Source of the DNA: Anaerolineae bacterium
GTDB lineage: Bacteria > Chloroflexota > Anaerolineae > Promineifilales > Promineifilaceae
Direction: 5' to 3'
Assembly (NCBI GenBank): GCA_030425205.1
Contig: JAUIAP010000024.1
Location: 1 to 64,000, forward strand
DNA length: 64,000 nt
Below are positions 18,041 to 33,000 of this stretch, piece by piece. The notes below the pieces were generated by a model that searched no databases, was not told the origin of the DNA, and was given only the letters and a program-made list of their open reading frames with translations. The stretch's first letter is position 1. Every line of letters begins with the position of its first letter. A program made the position numbers and the translations under genes.

Positions 18041-21000
18041 ATACGCGACAGTGGAAAAAAGGGTTGATCATACTAGCTATCATCGTAGTAACTGGACTAT
18101 TTTTTTGGCAGTGGCAGGTGCGGACGGTTTCGGCCGAATCCCAAGTCCAAGCCGCATGGCAGCGCGTTCAGCGCGGGGACAGCTACAACTTTTCGGCCGA
18201 TGTGCGGATGAACTACGTTCCGCTCCCCACACAGAGCAATATCGGCCGATTTAGTCGCAGTGAAGGTGTTTTCCTTGAAGGCCAAAACGACCTCCACAAC
18301 GAGACGTTGCAACTCGCCCTGTGGGGTGGCGCAGTCAGTGTGACCGACCGTACCGCCGCCTACGAGGTGCGGGTGCGCGATGGGCAAACGGAAACGAGAT
18401 CGGCCGCTGGCGAGTGGGAACCATCCGAACAAAGTAGCGTGAGCTTCGCCCCAGAGGGCGATTTTTTGGCGTTTCTCGATGTTGCCACCGACGTTACGCA
18501 TCTCGGCGACGCGATCATCAATGACCAACTGATCAGCAAATACAGCTTTGAGATCGACAGCGTCGCCTACGCCAACCGCCTGCGCTCGCTCACCCAAACG
18601 CGGATGCAGCAATCAGGCGAACTCCCTGCTGGTGTCGCCGTGCAAATGCCCGAACATCTCGCCAATCTCGCAGGCACGGGCGAGCTATGGATCGACGCAC
18701 GCGGTCTGCCCGTGCGCCAACTGATCACGCTCGACATTCCCGCCGCGACAGGCACCGACTATCGCACCGAAGCTGAACTGGCGATTGACTTCTCCGCCTA
18801 CACGGGCAACGGTCTCGCGCTCAACTGGCAACAACCCTTCCGCATGGCGAGCTTCACCCTGTCGAACATTAGCTTGCCGAGCGTTGATGTCGTCGGCAGC
18901 AACGTGCTGCTCATGACCGCCACCCTGCTCCTCTGTGGCTTACTGCTCCAACCACGTCGCCGCACGCTGCGCCTCGTCAATGGCGTGCTGTTAATGAGCT
19001 TGCTCTTTGCCCCGTTGCTACAGGCGAAAACCGCCCACGCTATGGGTGAAAAGCTGGTCGCCCTCAAAGCGGAACAAGAGACAGCCCAAGCCGAAACCGT
19101 CTCGCCCCTCGCCGCGCAGTTCAACATTCCTCAGCCCGGCGTGCCGCTCGCCTCCATCAACCGTCAAACTGGCACACTCGATACCGACTTTGACGGCTTA
19201 ACCGATGAGGTCGAACGATTGATCGGCACCAATCCCTATACCGATGACAGCGACTTCGATGGTGTTTCTGATCTCGATGAGATCAACGGCTTTGATTACG
19301 GCGGTCAAACATGGTACGGCAACCCGATTTGGCCGGATAGCAACCGCGACGGCATCCTTGATGGGATCGAGTGGAATCCAGATGCACCCGACAGCGACGG
19401 CGACAATACGCCCGATCTCTACGACTTTGACGACGACAACGATGGTGTCACCGATAACGTCGATATGTCCCGTTTGGTCGCCAGCAAGGATGACGGCGGC
19501 AACCTGATCGCCTTTGGGGAAACGAATCCGCTCCAATTGACCATCGACGGCTTGGAAGCTAACCGTTACACCTACGTGACGATGCAACTGCGCCCCACCA
19601 ATCCCGACCAATTGTGGTACGCCTTTAACGTCCTCAACTGGCCGTCGGACGGCAAGGGCAATATGCAGGATTGGGATGAGAAGTCGTTTTTTGACGTTTG
19701 CATCAGAACAAGTCCCGTCTGCAATATGTTCCCCGATGACAACGGTGACATCAAGCTCGTTCCCATGCTGGAAGTGACGGTCAACGATCTCAGCAGTTTG
19801 CCGCGCACTGCGAGCGGCGCACTCGACGAAGCACTCCTGCAAAATTACGGGATCAACGTGCAACCGTCTGGCGATGGTCGCTACTATCTGTACGTGCCGC
19901 TCACCCTGATCGAAGACACGACGACGGGCAACAAGATCGCCTTTGGCGCACAACTGCTCTATCAGACGGCCGCGACATGGCAACCACAGCAGGTGCGCCT
20001 CAGTTGGGTGGTGCAAGTTCTCAATGAGGTTCACGGCAGTCCTGAGTCGGCCACCAAAGAGTTGAATGCGAATAATGGCTTCGGCCGAAATCAGCAAGAA
20101 ATCCTGCACGCCTACTACACCGACTTTCACCTGACTGGCCTCAACGTGCGCGAAGATCACGGGGTCGAGATGGCGATTGTCTACGAAGACCCTGCCACCG
20201 ATCCCAACGTCAGCGAAGACGATGCCCTGTTGCAAATGACGACGGGGCTAAACGCCAGCTTTATGATCAACCGCGACTGCGACTTGGTCAACAACGACGG
20301 CGACTGTCTTGGCAACGGTCAGCGCGACATCACCATTCCCACCGTCAAACAACGCTTTGATCGCCTGTCCAACAGTGGCACGACGTTGGATCAACGCTGG
20401 GGGATTGACCGCAATCGACTGCGCGTCGAGACGTTCAGCTTTGCCCACGATGACGAGGCGACGATGGTCGGTGGCGGTCAAATCGCTGCGGGCATTCTGC
20501 ACAACCATTTCACGGGGACATCGGCCGATAAACCCTCTCTCCTGTTTGTGCGCGAATCCCGCTTCCGCAATTTCAACGTCGATGCTCGCACGGTGGACAA
20601 CAACAACGTCACTTGGACGGGGCGCAACGTGCAGATCAACATGGGCAGCAGCACCGAATTGATAACGGGCAGCCACGTCGTCGCCCCGTACCGCTATCTT
20701 GAGAACAACGGATGGGTGCGCCAATCGCTGTACGATTACATGAAGGAGTTAGAGGCGCGTTATCCCGTTGCAAGCGATGACGCTCCCGATCCCGATGCGG
20801 TGACAGCGGGCGAACAGTCGGCCGTTTTTGTCGTCCAGTACAACGCAGTTAAAGGGGATGAGGCCGTTCTCTCGCAAAACGGTGTGAGTGGCTTAGCCTA
20901 CGATCCATTGACAGCAGGCAGTAGCATCCGCTTGCAGGGGGTTAATCTCCAAGATAAGCAACTACGCCATGTTTACACGCAAGCCCTTGCCTCGGCCAGC

Positions 21001-24000
21001 CGCGCTGTGCCTTATTTGGCGAAGGAAACGATGGGTAAAGGGTGGGATGCCGTCACCGAGTCATTGGAAAAGAAGTTGCCAGAAAAATTCAAACCCGGTG
21101 ATATTGAAGACTTTTTTGATGATAAAGCCGACGAAGTTTATTTGCAGACAGTTAAAAACAACTTCAACGCTGCGCGTGTAATCTACACGGGCGTGTTGCT
21201 TGGTTTGATAGCTGCTGGCATTCTCCTCACCAATTTTGGCAACGCAGCGCAAACGGCAGGCGAGATTCTTTTGTCAGCATTGACAGCGATCAACGATACA
21301 GTTGATGCCGCTATGGCCTACGCCAATCTCTCAATCCATATTAAAGGATCGACGAAAATATCACAACTGACCCCCAACCTACGACTTACGATGGCGACCC
21401 ATCGCTGGGCGATCACATCCAGCGTGGGCAAGGCGGCGATCATCGGGGCGGCGATTGGTGTCGGTGTGACGTGGGTGCTTTTCTTCGCGGCGTGGGGCGC
21501 GGGTCGCCTCTCGGTCAACAGCACCGAATTTAACAACTTGTTGGCGGGGACGATTGCAACCACGCTCGTGGTTGTTTTGAATCTGATCTTTGCGTTTTCA
21601 GTTGTCGGGTTAATTGCTCAGGCGGTGATTGCCGTCATCGATCTGATTACGCTGATTATCTGCAAGGCGGGGGTTAAATTGGCGTGCAGTCTCGGCATCA
21701 CGGAAAGCATGACCAAGCTGATCTCCGAATGGCTCTACACGGGCGGATTGATGATCGACATGGCGGCCGATCCCGCCATCACCAACATTGAAAACGCCAC
21801 CATGCGGTTGGCGCAGCCCGAAAAAGGGTTGGTTGCTGGCAACAGCGTGCGTTTTCAGGTCAAACTGTTGAGCCATGTCCGCCATGCCGTTCCCGATCCC
21901 GGCATCATCTACCACTACTCCGACTTCTTTACTCCCCAAGACCTCGCCTCGTCCACCGTCAAATACACGCTTGACACGACGAAGCGCAACGTCCCTAGTG
22001 AGCTAAACCAAACGGGGTGGTCGGTGCGCTATATCGGCACCAACACGGCCGAAGTGCCATCCCCCGTCGTCGGCTGGCTCATTCCCACCATCCAAGCCAA
22101 AGATTTGTATCGCGGCGTGCGCTTTGACCAGCTCACCTCTGGTCGCTACGACTTCACGACGGCTAAAATCAATCAGGAGTTCCCGCTCTATCTCAACACG
22201 GGGATGACCCTGCCGCGCTACGATTGCTGGTTCCAAGTTTGTGTCCACAAGTCGGCAAAATCGTCGGTCAACACCGATCTAGGCAAGAACTTTATCCTCG
22301 ACATCCTGCCCGCCACACTCGATGAGTTTGTCGCTTGGAGCGCACTTGGCTCCCAAGTCGATCAAGATGGGGACGGCGTATTGGTTGGATTGGATCCACA
22401 CCCACACAAACCAGACACCGATGGGGATGGCGTTCCCGACGGACGCGAGTTGAGCATTTACATGGATCCTGCATCGGCCGATTTCGACAACGACGGCCTC
22501 ACCGACGACCTAGAGATGCGCTACGGCTCCCATACTAAAATAGCTGACACCGATGGGGATGGCCTGACCGACCTAGAAGAGATCAACGGCTACATGCTGA
22601 CGTTTGGCGGTCGCGCTGTTCACGTCGTCAGTAATCCTGCACAGCGCGACAGCGACGCAGACGGCATGAGCGATGGCGTTGAAAAGCGACTCAACGAACT
22701 CGATTCGGTCGCCTATCCGTTCAATCCGTCCATCATCAATCAAGCCCCCCTGCACCTGTTTACCGTTCTCGACGATGCGGACAACGTCTTAGCAATCGGT
22801 GATCGCACCGTCATCACGACAACTGTGCTAAATGGGACGGCACTCGATAGCGGGCTATTGGCGATGGGCGAGTTGCAAGTCGCGTTGCCGGCCGAATTGG
22901 GTGGCGCAAGCGAGACCAAAGGATTTGCGCTGCTGCCCTCGCTGACCGAAACCATCGTCCTAGAAGGCGTGGCGGCACTCGGCGAACGGTATGTCGGTGT
23001 CAATATGGCGACTTCGGCCGATCTCATCGCCTACGGCAGCCGTGCATTTAGCGACATCATCCTCGACGATATCGAACCCGTCACCATCGACAACGACGAC
23101 CCCTACACCAGCACGCTGACGCTGGGCGAATTTGTCCAACCCGGCCGCCAAGTCGTGATCGGCGGCAACACCAGCGACCCAACCTCTTACATTTCGCTCG
23201 TCGAAGTCAGCGTCAACAATGGCGCGTTTGAAGCAGCGGAGGGGACAGAATTTTGGGCGTACACGCTCGACATTCCCGACATCGCCAGCGGCAGTGTGCC
23301 GATTCAGGTACGCGCCACCGACGCGGTCAGCCATACGACCGTGACCGACTTTGATTTGGTGATCGACGGCACATCCCCAGAGGCGAGCATTGACTTGACC
23401 AATGGCGACGTGAAAACGGTGCGCCGCAATGCAGACGGCGCGTGGACGCTGGCACTGAACGGCAGCAGCAGTGACGCGCTGGCCGGGATCAAGGAGGCGA
23501 CGCTCCACATCGGCAGTAGTTCGATTTACAGCGTCCCCGATCCCGACGGGGCGTGGACGATCGACTATCCGTTTGACGACAGTGCCTTCAACGCCGATCC
23601 GCGACCGACAGATGCGTTCACCCTGACGATGACGGTGCGCGACAACGCCCTGCCCGATGGCAACGTCATCACCCAAGTCGTGCCGTTTGTCATCGACATG
23701 ACGGCCCCTGTCGTCGATCTGCAATCGCATGAGTCAGATCGCCAACTGACCGACGGCGCAGTGCTGACTGGCACAGTGCGCGACGACTATGCAAGCGTGA
23801 CGAGCGTTGAATACGCCTTTGTCAACGCCGCGACCGTCTTTGAAACGGAAAACACGCTGTTGCAACTGCCGTTTAATGATTTGCCAGAGACGGTGCTGTT
23901 TGGCAACTTCGCACAGGCAGCGACCTCAATCTTCTGTTTGGATGAGTTCTGCCCGACGAGTGGGGTCGCTGGCACGGATGGCACGGCGGTCAGCTTTGAC

Positions 24001-27000
24001 GGCGTGGACGATGTAATCCGCAATTTTGAACCGCTCGACCTGCCCGAAAGCGGCTTGACGACGGCATTGTGGTTCAAGACGACCTGCGCCGACTGTGGCC
24101 TCTTTAGCGTTGTCGCCACGCAATTCCCGCCGCTCGATGGGTATGACCGCTCCCTCTATCTCAATAACGGAACGGTCTGCTCCTACGTCTTCCTCAGTGG
24201 TGGACAAGATTATCGCTGTTCGATTGACACCTACAACGACGACAACTGGCATCAGGTCGTCCACACGCTCGGCAGCAACGGCAACCACCTCTACATTGAC
24301 GGTGAACTGGTCGTCAGCAGTCCGTCCACGACATCTGCCTTTACGTGGCAACAAGGTGTGACGCTCGGCCACTCGCTGGCGGCTACGAATCCCTTCTTTG
24401 CAGGCAGTCTCGATGACGTGGTGATTTACGATGGGACGCTTTCGGCCGATTCCGTCGCCGCCCTCTACCGTCGCTGGCAACCGGCCACCCTCAATGGCGA
24501 GACGTGGTCGTTTACCGTCCCCGCCGATTTGGAAGGGTATTACCAGCTAGACATGCGGGCGACCGATAGCGTCGGCAACCGCAACGAGAGTCGCGGCGAC
24601 TGGCCGCAGTTCCGCGGGCCCATCGACACCCAATTCCCAACGGTCGATGTGGCGGTGCAGTACAGCGGCGGCGGCAGTGCGGCACTGACGAGTTATGCAG
24701 CCGATGTGCGCGACCTCAACCTGACGGCCGACGGCTACTCGTTCCTCTGTGGCTTCCCGACGGGCGACCAATTGCGCTACGAAACCGACCCCGCCCAACT
24801 CGCCTACACAGGGTTACAAGATGGGCGTTTGAATGGGATTTCGGCCGATTGTCTGCGCGTTGGCTTCCAGTCTACCCGCGTCGTCGCCAGTGCGTGTGAC
24901 ACCTTTGGTCACTGCACCACCGGCACACCGGCTCAGCTAATCGGCTACGTCGGCACAGAGCGCAACACAACGTTGCCGTATGGCAGTTTGCCCAACGGCA
25001 TCGACCGCGTCGAACTGGACGATCCCGACAACCGCATACAGATCATCGCCCGACCGGGTAAGGTGATCGAAGATATTGAAGTGGATCAGCTACACGGCAA
25101 GCTGTATTGGGCGGAGTCGGCGGTCGATCCGGCCGATAACGCCGTGAGCATCTGGCGTGCCAATTTGGACGGCAGTGCGCCGCAAAAGATCATCGACGCG
25201 CAAGGGTTCGGCTACGAAGATTTGACCTTCGCCCTCGACCCACTCGGCAACAAAATCTATTGGGCGCAACGCTATCAACTGTATTGGGCGAACTTGGACG
25301 GCTCTCTGCAAGAGGTCGTCTACAGCATCCCCGACGACCCACGCTTTACGGATGGCGCACAGACGCACAACCACATCGGCGATGTCGTGGTGGACAATCA
25401 AAACGGCAAACTGTACCTCACCGAACGCCGCTACCGCATCGAGCGTAATTCGACGGCGTATGCCTACAAACATTCGCTGGTCGTGGAGATGAGTCTCAAC
25501 GGCACAGACCCGACCTTTATTGCGGGTGTTGGGGATGGCTGTACCTATGCTAACTTCTATGAAAACTTAGGCCCAGTTGACCAAGTTTTCTACCCATCTG
25601 CCTGTCTGCCCTCTGGCAGTGACGGCTTCGATGTCGATGCACTGGCGGTGTCGGACGGCACGCTCTACTGGACGGCTATCGACGCAGATAGCTCGACGGA
25701 GGGCGGTGTCTACGGTCGTTCGCCGGGCGAAGCACCGTTCTTGGTGGCGCGGCTGAGTCTGCCCTACCAAGAGAAAGGTGTACGCCAGTCGGCACATGCG
25801 TCTGACTTGTACATCAACCCAGCGTCGGGCGCGGCCTTTGTGATGCAAGAGATTGCGATTGTACGCGGCGAGCGTGGCGGCACGTTCTCTATCTTTAGCG
25901 GCTTCACCAATACGACCGCACCAGTCGGCATTGTTGCACGCGGGTCGAGCAAGTTGACCGCGCTGGCAATTGTCCGCACGGCGGGTACGAGTACGCAACA
26001 AACCGACACCGACCTGGCCGTGTCGCTGACTTCACCTGATGTGGTGCTGTTAGAAAACCAACTCGGCTCCTATCAGGCGACCGTGCGTAACATCAGTTCC
26101 GTGACGGCGCAAAATACGGTGGTGACGTTCACACTGCCCGACGATGTGACGTTCTTCAACACCTCTCCCGGCTGCAATCTGAGCGGTGATACGGTCGTCT
26201 GCACGTTGGGCGCAATCGCGCCCTATGAGACGCAAAAAGTCCGCTACACCTTTAACGTCGCGCCGACGGTCAAGCGCGTGCTGGAAGCGTCGGTCAGTGT
26301 GGCGACCAGTTCACCCGATGGCGACTTAGCCAACAACAGTGCGACCAACAACAGCGTCACCATCACGCCCAGCCTCGCAGACCTACCCGGCCTGCCCTAC
26401 ATCTACTACAGTGGCGGCAACAATTTGATGCGCGTGCCGCTGTTTGGCGACAACGAGCCAGAGCCGCTCTTCTTTGGCGACAGTTCGCACGGTGTCCATT
26501 CGCTCGCCAGCAGTCCAGCCGGCGACAAGCTCTACGTCAATACGTGGGATGATGAGCTTTCCGCCGTCAACCCATCTGGCACGGGGTACGCCGTCTTGAT
26601 TCCAGAGACGTCCGAAATACCGACCAATGACCACTTTGTGGCGGTCGATCAGGAGACGGGGCAACTCTACTGGAACCAGCGCGTCGCCAGCACGATCCAC
26701 GACATCATGCGTTCGGAAGCGGACGGCAGTAACGTCACAACGATTGCGGCGGGTGTCAAGCTAATCAAAGGGTTGGCAGTCGATGATGTGCGCGGCAAGC
26801 TGTATTGGGTCGGCGCGGATTTCCGTGAGCGGCAGGAGTTGATCTACCGCAGTGATTTTGATGGCAGTGAGGTGGAGGTGGTTTATAGGGCTGAAATCGG
26901 CCGAAAATTACGCTTCCTCGCCGTCGATCCCTACAACCAAAAGCTCTACTGGTACGATCCCGATGTGGAAGGTGGCTCGCTGTTTTGGGCGGACAGCAAC

Positions 27001-30000
27001 GGGCAGAACGTCGCCGCGATTCAAGAGTACATCGGCGGTAAGGCGGGTGGTCTGATCGTTCGGCCGAACGAAAACGCGATCTACCACACCAACGGCGACG
27101 CACTCGGCCGCAGCGAGTTGGACGGCAGCAACTTCACACAAATTGCCGATCTGAGCCTGCGACCCTATCTCGGTGTCAACAATCTGGGCGACTTCCCGTT
27201 CCTATCCATTGCGCCAGAGATCGACACAAACCTCGCCTACGCCATCAGCGAGCCATATCCGCCCAGCCCGTGTGTCCCCAACGACACCTTTGAACCGAAC
27301 GACACCGCCGCCAGCGCAACTGCGTTGGTCGCTGGAACCTATCAAGCCGCCCTGTGCAGTCCGCTCAGCGATGGTCGATTTGACATCGACTACTACAGCG
27401 TCAGCGTGGCAGCGGGCGACCAGTTGACGGCGACGTTGCGCGATCTGCCGTCCGAAGTGTACGGCCTCTACGTGATGGAAGGGGATCAGGTGGTCAAGGC
27501 GACTCGTTCGGCCGCAGCCGGTCAAACCGTCACCCTGCTCGCGCCCAACTACGGCAGCAGCGCGGTCGATTACACGCTCGTCGTTTACGGTTCCGAACTG
27601 ATCAACAACGTCGATCAATACACGCTCGATGTCGTGATCGACACCGCCCCGCCGCAGTCGGCCTTCACCGACGCGCAATGTCAGGCGGTCGATCCGCACG
27701 ACGCGCCCGGCTTGGCGGGCAACGGCTCACAGGCCAACGCCACGCCGCTGACGATCGGTACGCCGATCAGCGGTGCGCTGTGCTACCAATTTGACACCGA
27801 TTTCTACAGCTTTAGCGGGGTCGCGGGGCAGACGGTTTCGTTTGATCTGCCTGTCAGCCCGGCTGAATATGAGCTGCACGTTTATCGGCCGAATGGCAGC
27901 TACCTCAACGCCTTTGGCCCCAGCGACTTCGGCACACCCCAACTGCTCGACGAAACGGGCACGTTCGCCGTCGCCGTGATCGCCCGCGAGGAAGCACCGA
28001 TGCTCGATCAGTACACGCTACTGGTCAGCAACGACACCTGTGCCGTCAACGACAGCCACGAACCGAACAACGTCGCCGCGCAAAGTAGCGACATTGCGGG
28101 AACGAGCCGCGTCTTTGCTACGCTGTGCAACGCCAACGATGCCGACTTCTACAGCTTCACGGCCACGGCTGGTCAACAGTTGACGGTCAACTACCCCGCT
28201 AACGACGCAGCAGGCACGCTGACCTTGAGCGATGCCAACGATCTGCCCATCGGCGCGATTCTGCCCGGCACACGCGCTGTCTTCCAACTGACCGCTGGTG
28301 GGACGTACTACCTTTCCACCGTCAACACCGCGCTGGCGAGTGATGATCTCGCCTACATGTTCCAATGGCAGGTCAGCGACCCCGTCGCAGCAAGCAATGA
28401 CACCGACTACATTTACTACGGCGACTATCCACATCTGGTGCGCGTCGCCCTTAGCGAAGATCATACGGTCGAACCGCTCTTGATCGACGGTGGGATCGGT
28501 GGCAGTTTGTTGGCGGCCGACCTGACACGCGGTAAGCTGTTTATGGTCGAGGCAGCGGGTGGTCCGCAATCGCTGATCAGCAGTGACTTCGACGGCACGA
28601 ACCGCACCGTACTTGTTACCGATGCCAACCCCGATGATGTCGCCACGTTGAGCATCGCCGTGGCGGTTGCCGAAAGCGACAACTACCTCTACTGGACACA
28701 GCCACGCGGCGCGTCCGCCAGCACGGCGGGTGACATCAAGCGCGTCAACATCGACGGCAGTGGCTCACCGCTGCAAATTGCCGACGTGATCGAAAACACC
28801 GCTTTGCTGGTCGATCAGGTCAAGGGAACGCTCTACTGGGTGTCGCAGGACGCGATTTTGAGCAGCGATCTCGACGGCGGTAACCAGCAGACGATCCGCG
28901 CTGCGGTCAGTGGTGAGCGCGTGCAAGATTTGACGCTCGACCCACTGGCGCAAGAACTTTACTGGATCGATGGCGCAAACAATCGCCTTGTGCGGCGCAA
29001 CCTGCTGGACGACAGCGAGACGGTGCTGGTGACGGGTTTGGACACGGATGCACGCGGCATCGTCGCCCTGCCAGAGCGCAACGAACTGTACTACAGCAGT
29101 GGGACGGCGTTGCACCGCGCCAACAGCGATGGCACGAACCCCGTGCAGATCGCCACGTTGAGCGGCAGCTACATCGGCCCCAGCAACCTCGATGCCAACA
29201 CCAACGTCAACATCGTGATCGGCACGTCAGAGAGCAACCTCGTGCTGGCGGTCGGTTCACCGATTGTCAGCCCGTGTGCGCTGGCGGACGGCAATGAACC
29301 GAACGACGACATCGGTAGTGCGACACCGCTCACCGTCGTCACGGAAACGATCACCTACGGCGCACTCTGCTCCACCGATCTGGGCGCGACTGTCTCCGAC
29401 GCTGACTACTACCGCGTCGAGGTGGCGAATGGCAAGGTGTTGAGTGCGACGTTGAGTGAATTATCGGCCGATTACAAGCTCATCATCATCCACCCCGACG
29501 GTTACGCGGCCGCCTTTAGCGAAACGCCCGGTCTCGCCGACGAATTTGGCGTGATCGAAAATCGCAGTGGCGCGACGCAGACGTACCATGTGGTGGTCAC
29601 GGCGCAGACGATCAACAGCAACAATCCGACTCCGTACAAGTTGACGCTCGAATTGGGCAACGTGCCGCCGCCATCGGCCGATGCGTGTGCCGATGTCGAT
29701 CCCTACGACGCACCTGACCCGAACGGCAACGGCACGCTGGCAACCGCCACCCCGTTGACGTTTGACACCCCCTACGCCGCCGCACTGTGCTACACCGACG
29801 ATGTCGATATGTACGCCTTTGACGGCCTCAATGGGCAGTCAATCCAGGTCAACTTGCCTACGCGACCAGAGGATTACACAGTAACGCTCTACGATCCGAG
29901 TGGCACACCGACGACGGTGATTTCGTCCACAACCTCACCCGCTTATGGGGAGAGCGTTGTCCTGACGAGCGACGGCGTTTGGACGGTTGGCGTGTCACAA

Positions 30001-33000
30001 CCCAACTTGCTACCGACGACCGCGCAATATCAGCTAATCGTCAGCGACGAAAATTGTGTCGATAGCGACAGTTTTGAGCCAAACAACAGCGAGAGTTTCG
30101 CCGCTGCCATCGCCAATGGCAATCGCGTGCGTGCGACGCTTTGCAGTGCAGGTGATGTCGATCTCTACACCTTTACCGCCAGTAACGGCCAGCAGTTGAC
30201 GCTTAACGTCCCCGTCAACCCAAGTGGCGCCAGCTTGCGCGTCTATCCGCAAGGGGGTGGCGATTTGGGAACGGTGACGGCGGGTAGTCAAGCGGTCTTT
30301 AACGTCAGCGACGGCGTGTACTTTATCGAAGTGCAGAACGGGGCGTTGGCAGACAGCGACGTGCCGTACTTCTTCCAGATGTTGTTGGGTGCGCCAGCGA
30401 CACCACCGAGCGGGTCGCCCTACCTCTACAACAGCACGGTCAACAGCTTCGTCCGCGTCGATGTGATCACCAAAACGGTCGAGCCGATTTTGCTGGACAA
30501 CAGCGGCACGGGTGGGCCAACGGTCGCTTCTGACCTCACACGCGGCAAGCTGTTTGTTCGCACCCATCAAGACCAGATCGCCCGCGTCAACGCCAACGGC
30601 ACGGGATTCGAGGTCGTGGTCGCCAACACCAATCCAGCCGGTCTGATTAAGCCGCGTACGGCACTCGCGGTGGACGAACAGAGCGGACGCATCTACTGGA
30701 CGGAAGGGACGTTTGGTGTCGTCTCGCGCATCATGAGCGCGAACGGCGACGGCAGCGACGTGCAGGAAGTGGTGGCGAACGTCGTCGATGAACACGCGCT
30801 GGCGGTCGATACGGTGACGGGTCGCCTCTACTGGGCGGCGACCAACACGCAATTTGGGCGGGATGTGATCGGCCGAGCCAACCTCGACGGCAGCGATCAG
30901 CAGATCGTCTACGCTGCCCCCGTTGGTCGCAACATCCGCGACCTCGCCATTGACCCGTACACGCAAATGCTGTACTGGCGCGATCCGTCGCAGCAGCGGT
31001 TGTTGGCAGTTTCGGCCGATGGCGGCACAGCCAACGCCATCGTCGCACTCGGCGCGGCGGGACGTGGCTTGGTCGTCCTCCCACTGGAGAACACGATTTA
31101 CTTTAGCGCGGGCGACAGCATCCGTCGCGCTGACCTCAACGGCGGCAACGTCAGCGAGATCACGCGGCAGACAGGCCAATACGCTGGTGTCTCCAACCTC
31201 GACCCCAACGTGTTTGTACCGCGCACCTTTGTCGCACCGACCTCCAATCTGGTGCTAGCCTATGGCGTGCCATATCGCGCCAACTGTTTGGCAAACGACA
31301 TCCTCGAACCGAATAACACGCTGGCGACGGCGGCAAGCATCACGGCTGGCACGTTCTCGGCCGCTCACTGTACGGCCGACCTCAACAACGCGGACACCTA
31401 CGACTACTACAAGCTGACGGTTGCGAGCGGCAAGCAGATTCGCGTCGCCCTCAACGACAGCCCGCAGACGTACACGCTGGTGCTGTTTGCCAATGGACAG
31501 GGGGTCAGTTGGAACTACCAAGCGGGCATCGCCAGTCAAGCGGTGACGCACAGCAATAACAGCGGTGCGCCGATTGAGTACACGGTTGGCATTCAGCGCA
31601 CGGGTGGCACCAACGGACAGGTCTACACGGTCGCCGTTGACGTGTCCGATGCGCCGCCTCCACCTCCCCCGCCCCCGCCCCCGCCCGATGCATGTGCCGA
31701 TTTTGATGTTTACGATGCACCCGGCGCGGCTGGCAACGGCTCACGCGGTGTGGCGACCCCGATCAACTACAACACCGACATCGTGGCGGCACTCTGCTAC
31801 GCTAACGACTACGACTACTACGCCTTTGAGGGGTTGCTAGGCGAGAACATCACGCTCGACCTGCCGACGCGCCCCGCCGACTACTCCCTATCGCTCTACG
31901 ATCCGAGTGGCAAGTACGTGACGGGCATCTTCCCCGGCTCCAGCCTGAGCTACGGCGATGCCGTGCCGCTCAACGCGAGCGGCACGTGGAAGGTTGTCGT
32001 CTGGGATCCCTACCTCACGCCAACGACGGAGCAGTACACGCTGCGGATTGGCAACGGCGGTGTCGGCTGTGTGGCTGATGCGTATGAGCCGAATGACTTC
32101 GTCTCGAACTTTAGCGAACTGGTGACGACCCCTGTGACGGAAAGCACGACGTTCTTGATCGAAGCCGCGTTGTGTGACAATGGCGCATTCCCAGACGACA
32201 CGGACGGCTTCCAGTTTGTGATGACGGCGGGTCAGAGCTACCACTTTGAAATCAAATCGGCCGCCCCCGACCTCGTCTTCTTGTACAGTCCGCAACGCGG
32301 TGGGTTTGGTGAGTTTGAGGGGGTTGAGTCTGGGGTTATTTCGGCCGATTACGAGGTCAAACTGCTGGTGCGTTCGGCCGATGATGACGGGACGCACGAG
32401 CCTTATGTCGTCGAAGTTCGCATCGACCCACGCCCCGCACCGACACCCGTTCCCAACAACTGGTCGTGTACGACCTATACGAGCGGCGCGATCTCTGGGC
32501 AAATCGCCGACTTCGGCACGCTCGGCCTGTCGCTGAATGTGCCAGCCGATGGCACGGTGACGCATGTCGGCTTGCGCGATTTGACCTTCCAGCACGGCTA
32601 TCTGGGCGACCTCTCCTTTGGCCTCACTGCGCCCAACGGCACGACGGCCGATCTGTTCGCCTTTGACGACTATAACCGCTCCTACGACTATTGCGGCGAC
32701 GACCCCTCCACTGGGCAACCGTTCGATTGCCGTCTGTCGCTTGATGACGCGGCGATGGCTGGGCTTCAGCCGCCGCAGTTCCCCAATAATGGGGACACGT
32801 ATCGGCCGAATCGCAGTTCATTCGCGCCGTTCAACGGCCTTGCCAGCAGTGGCAACTGGACGCTGCTCGTCTCTGACGATGGTGGCTCTTACCTCGATGA
32901 CGACACGGGCGATACGTCTGGCATCGTCAAGGCGTGGGGGCTGGAGGTCTGTATCGACAACGGCCAAGTGCCAACGCCGCCGCCGACCCCAACTGCGACC

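Noticed and set aside
19198..20235. 345-codon minus-strand frame at the start of the giant gene
   Set aside because: Antisense to calcium-type Asp repeats that are clearly coding on the plus strand.
30034..31179. 381-codon open frame on the minus strand inside the giant gene
   Set aside because: It is an antisense shadow: composition mirrors the plus-strand codons, there is no ribosome site and no domain, and the plus-strand frame has clear YWTD/PPC motifs.
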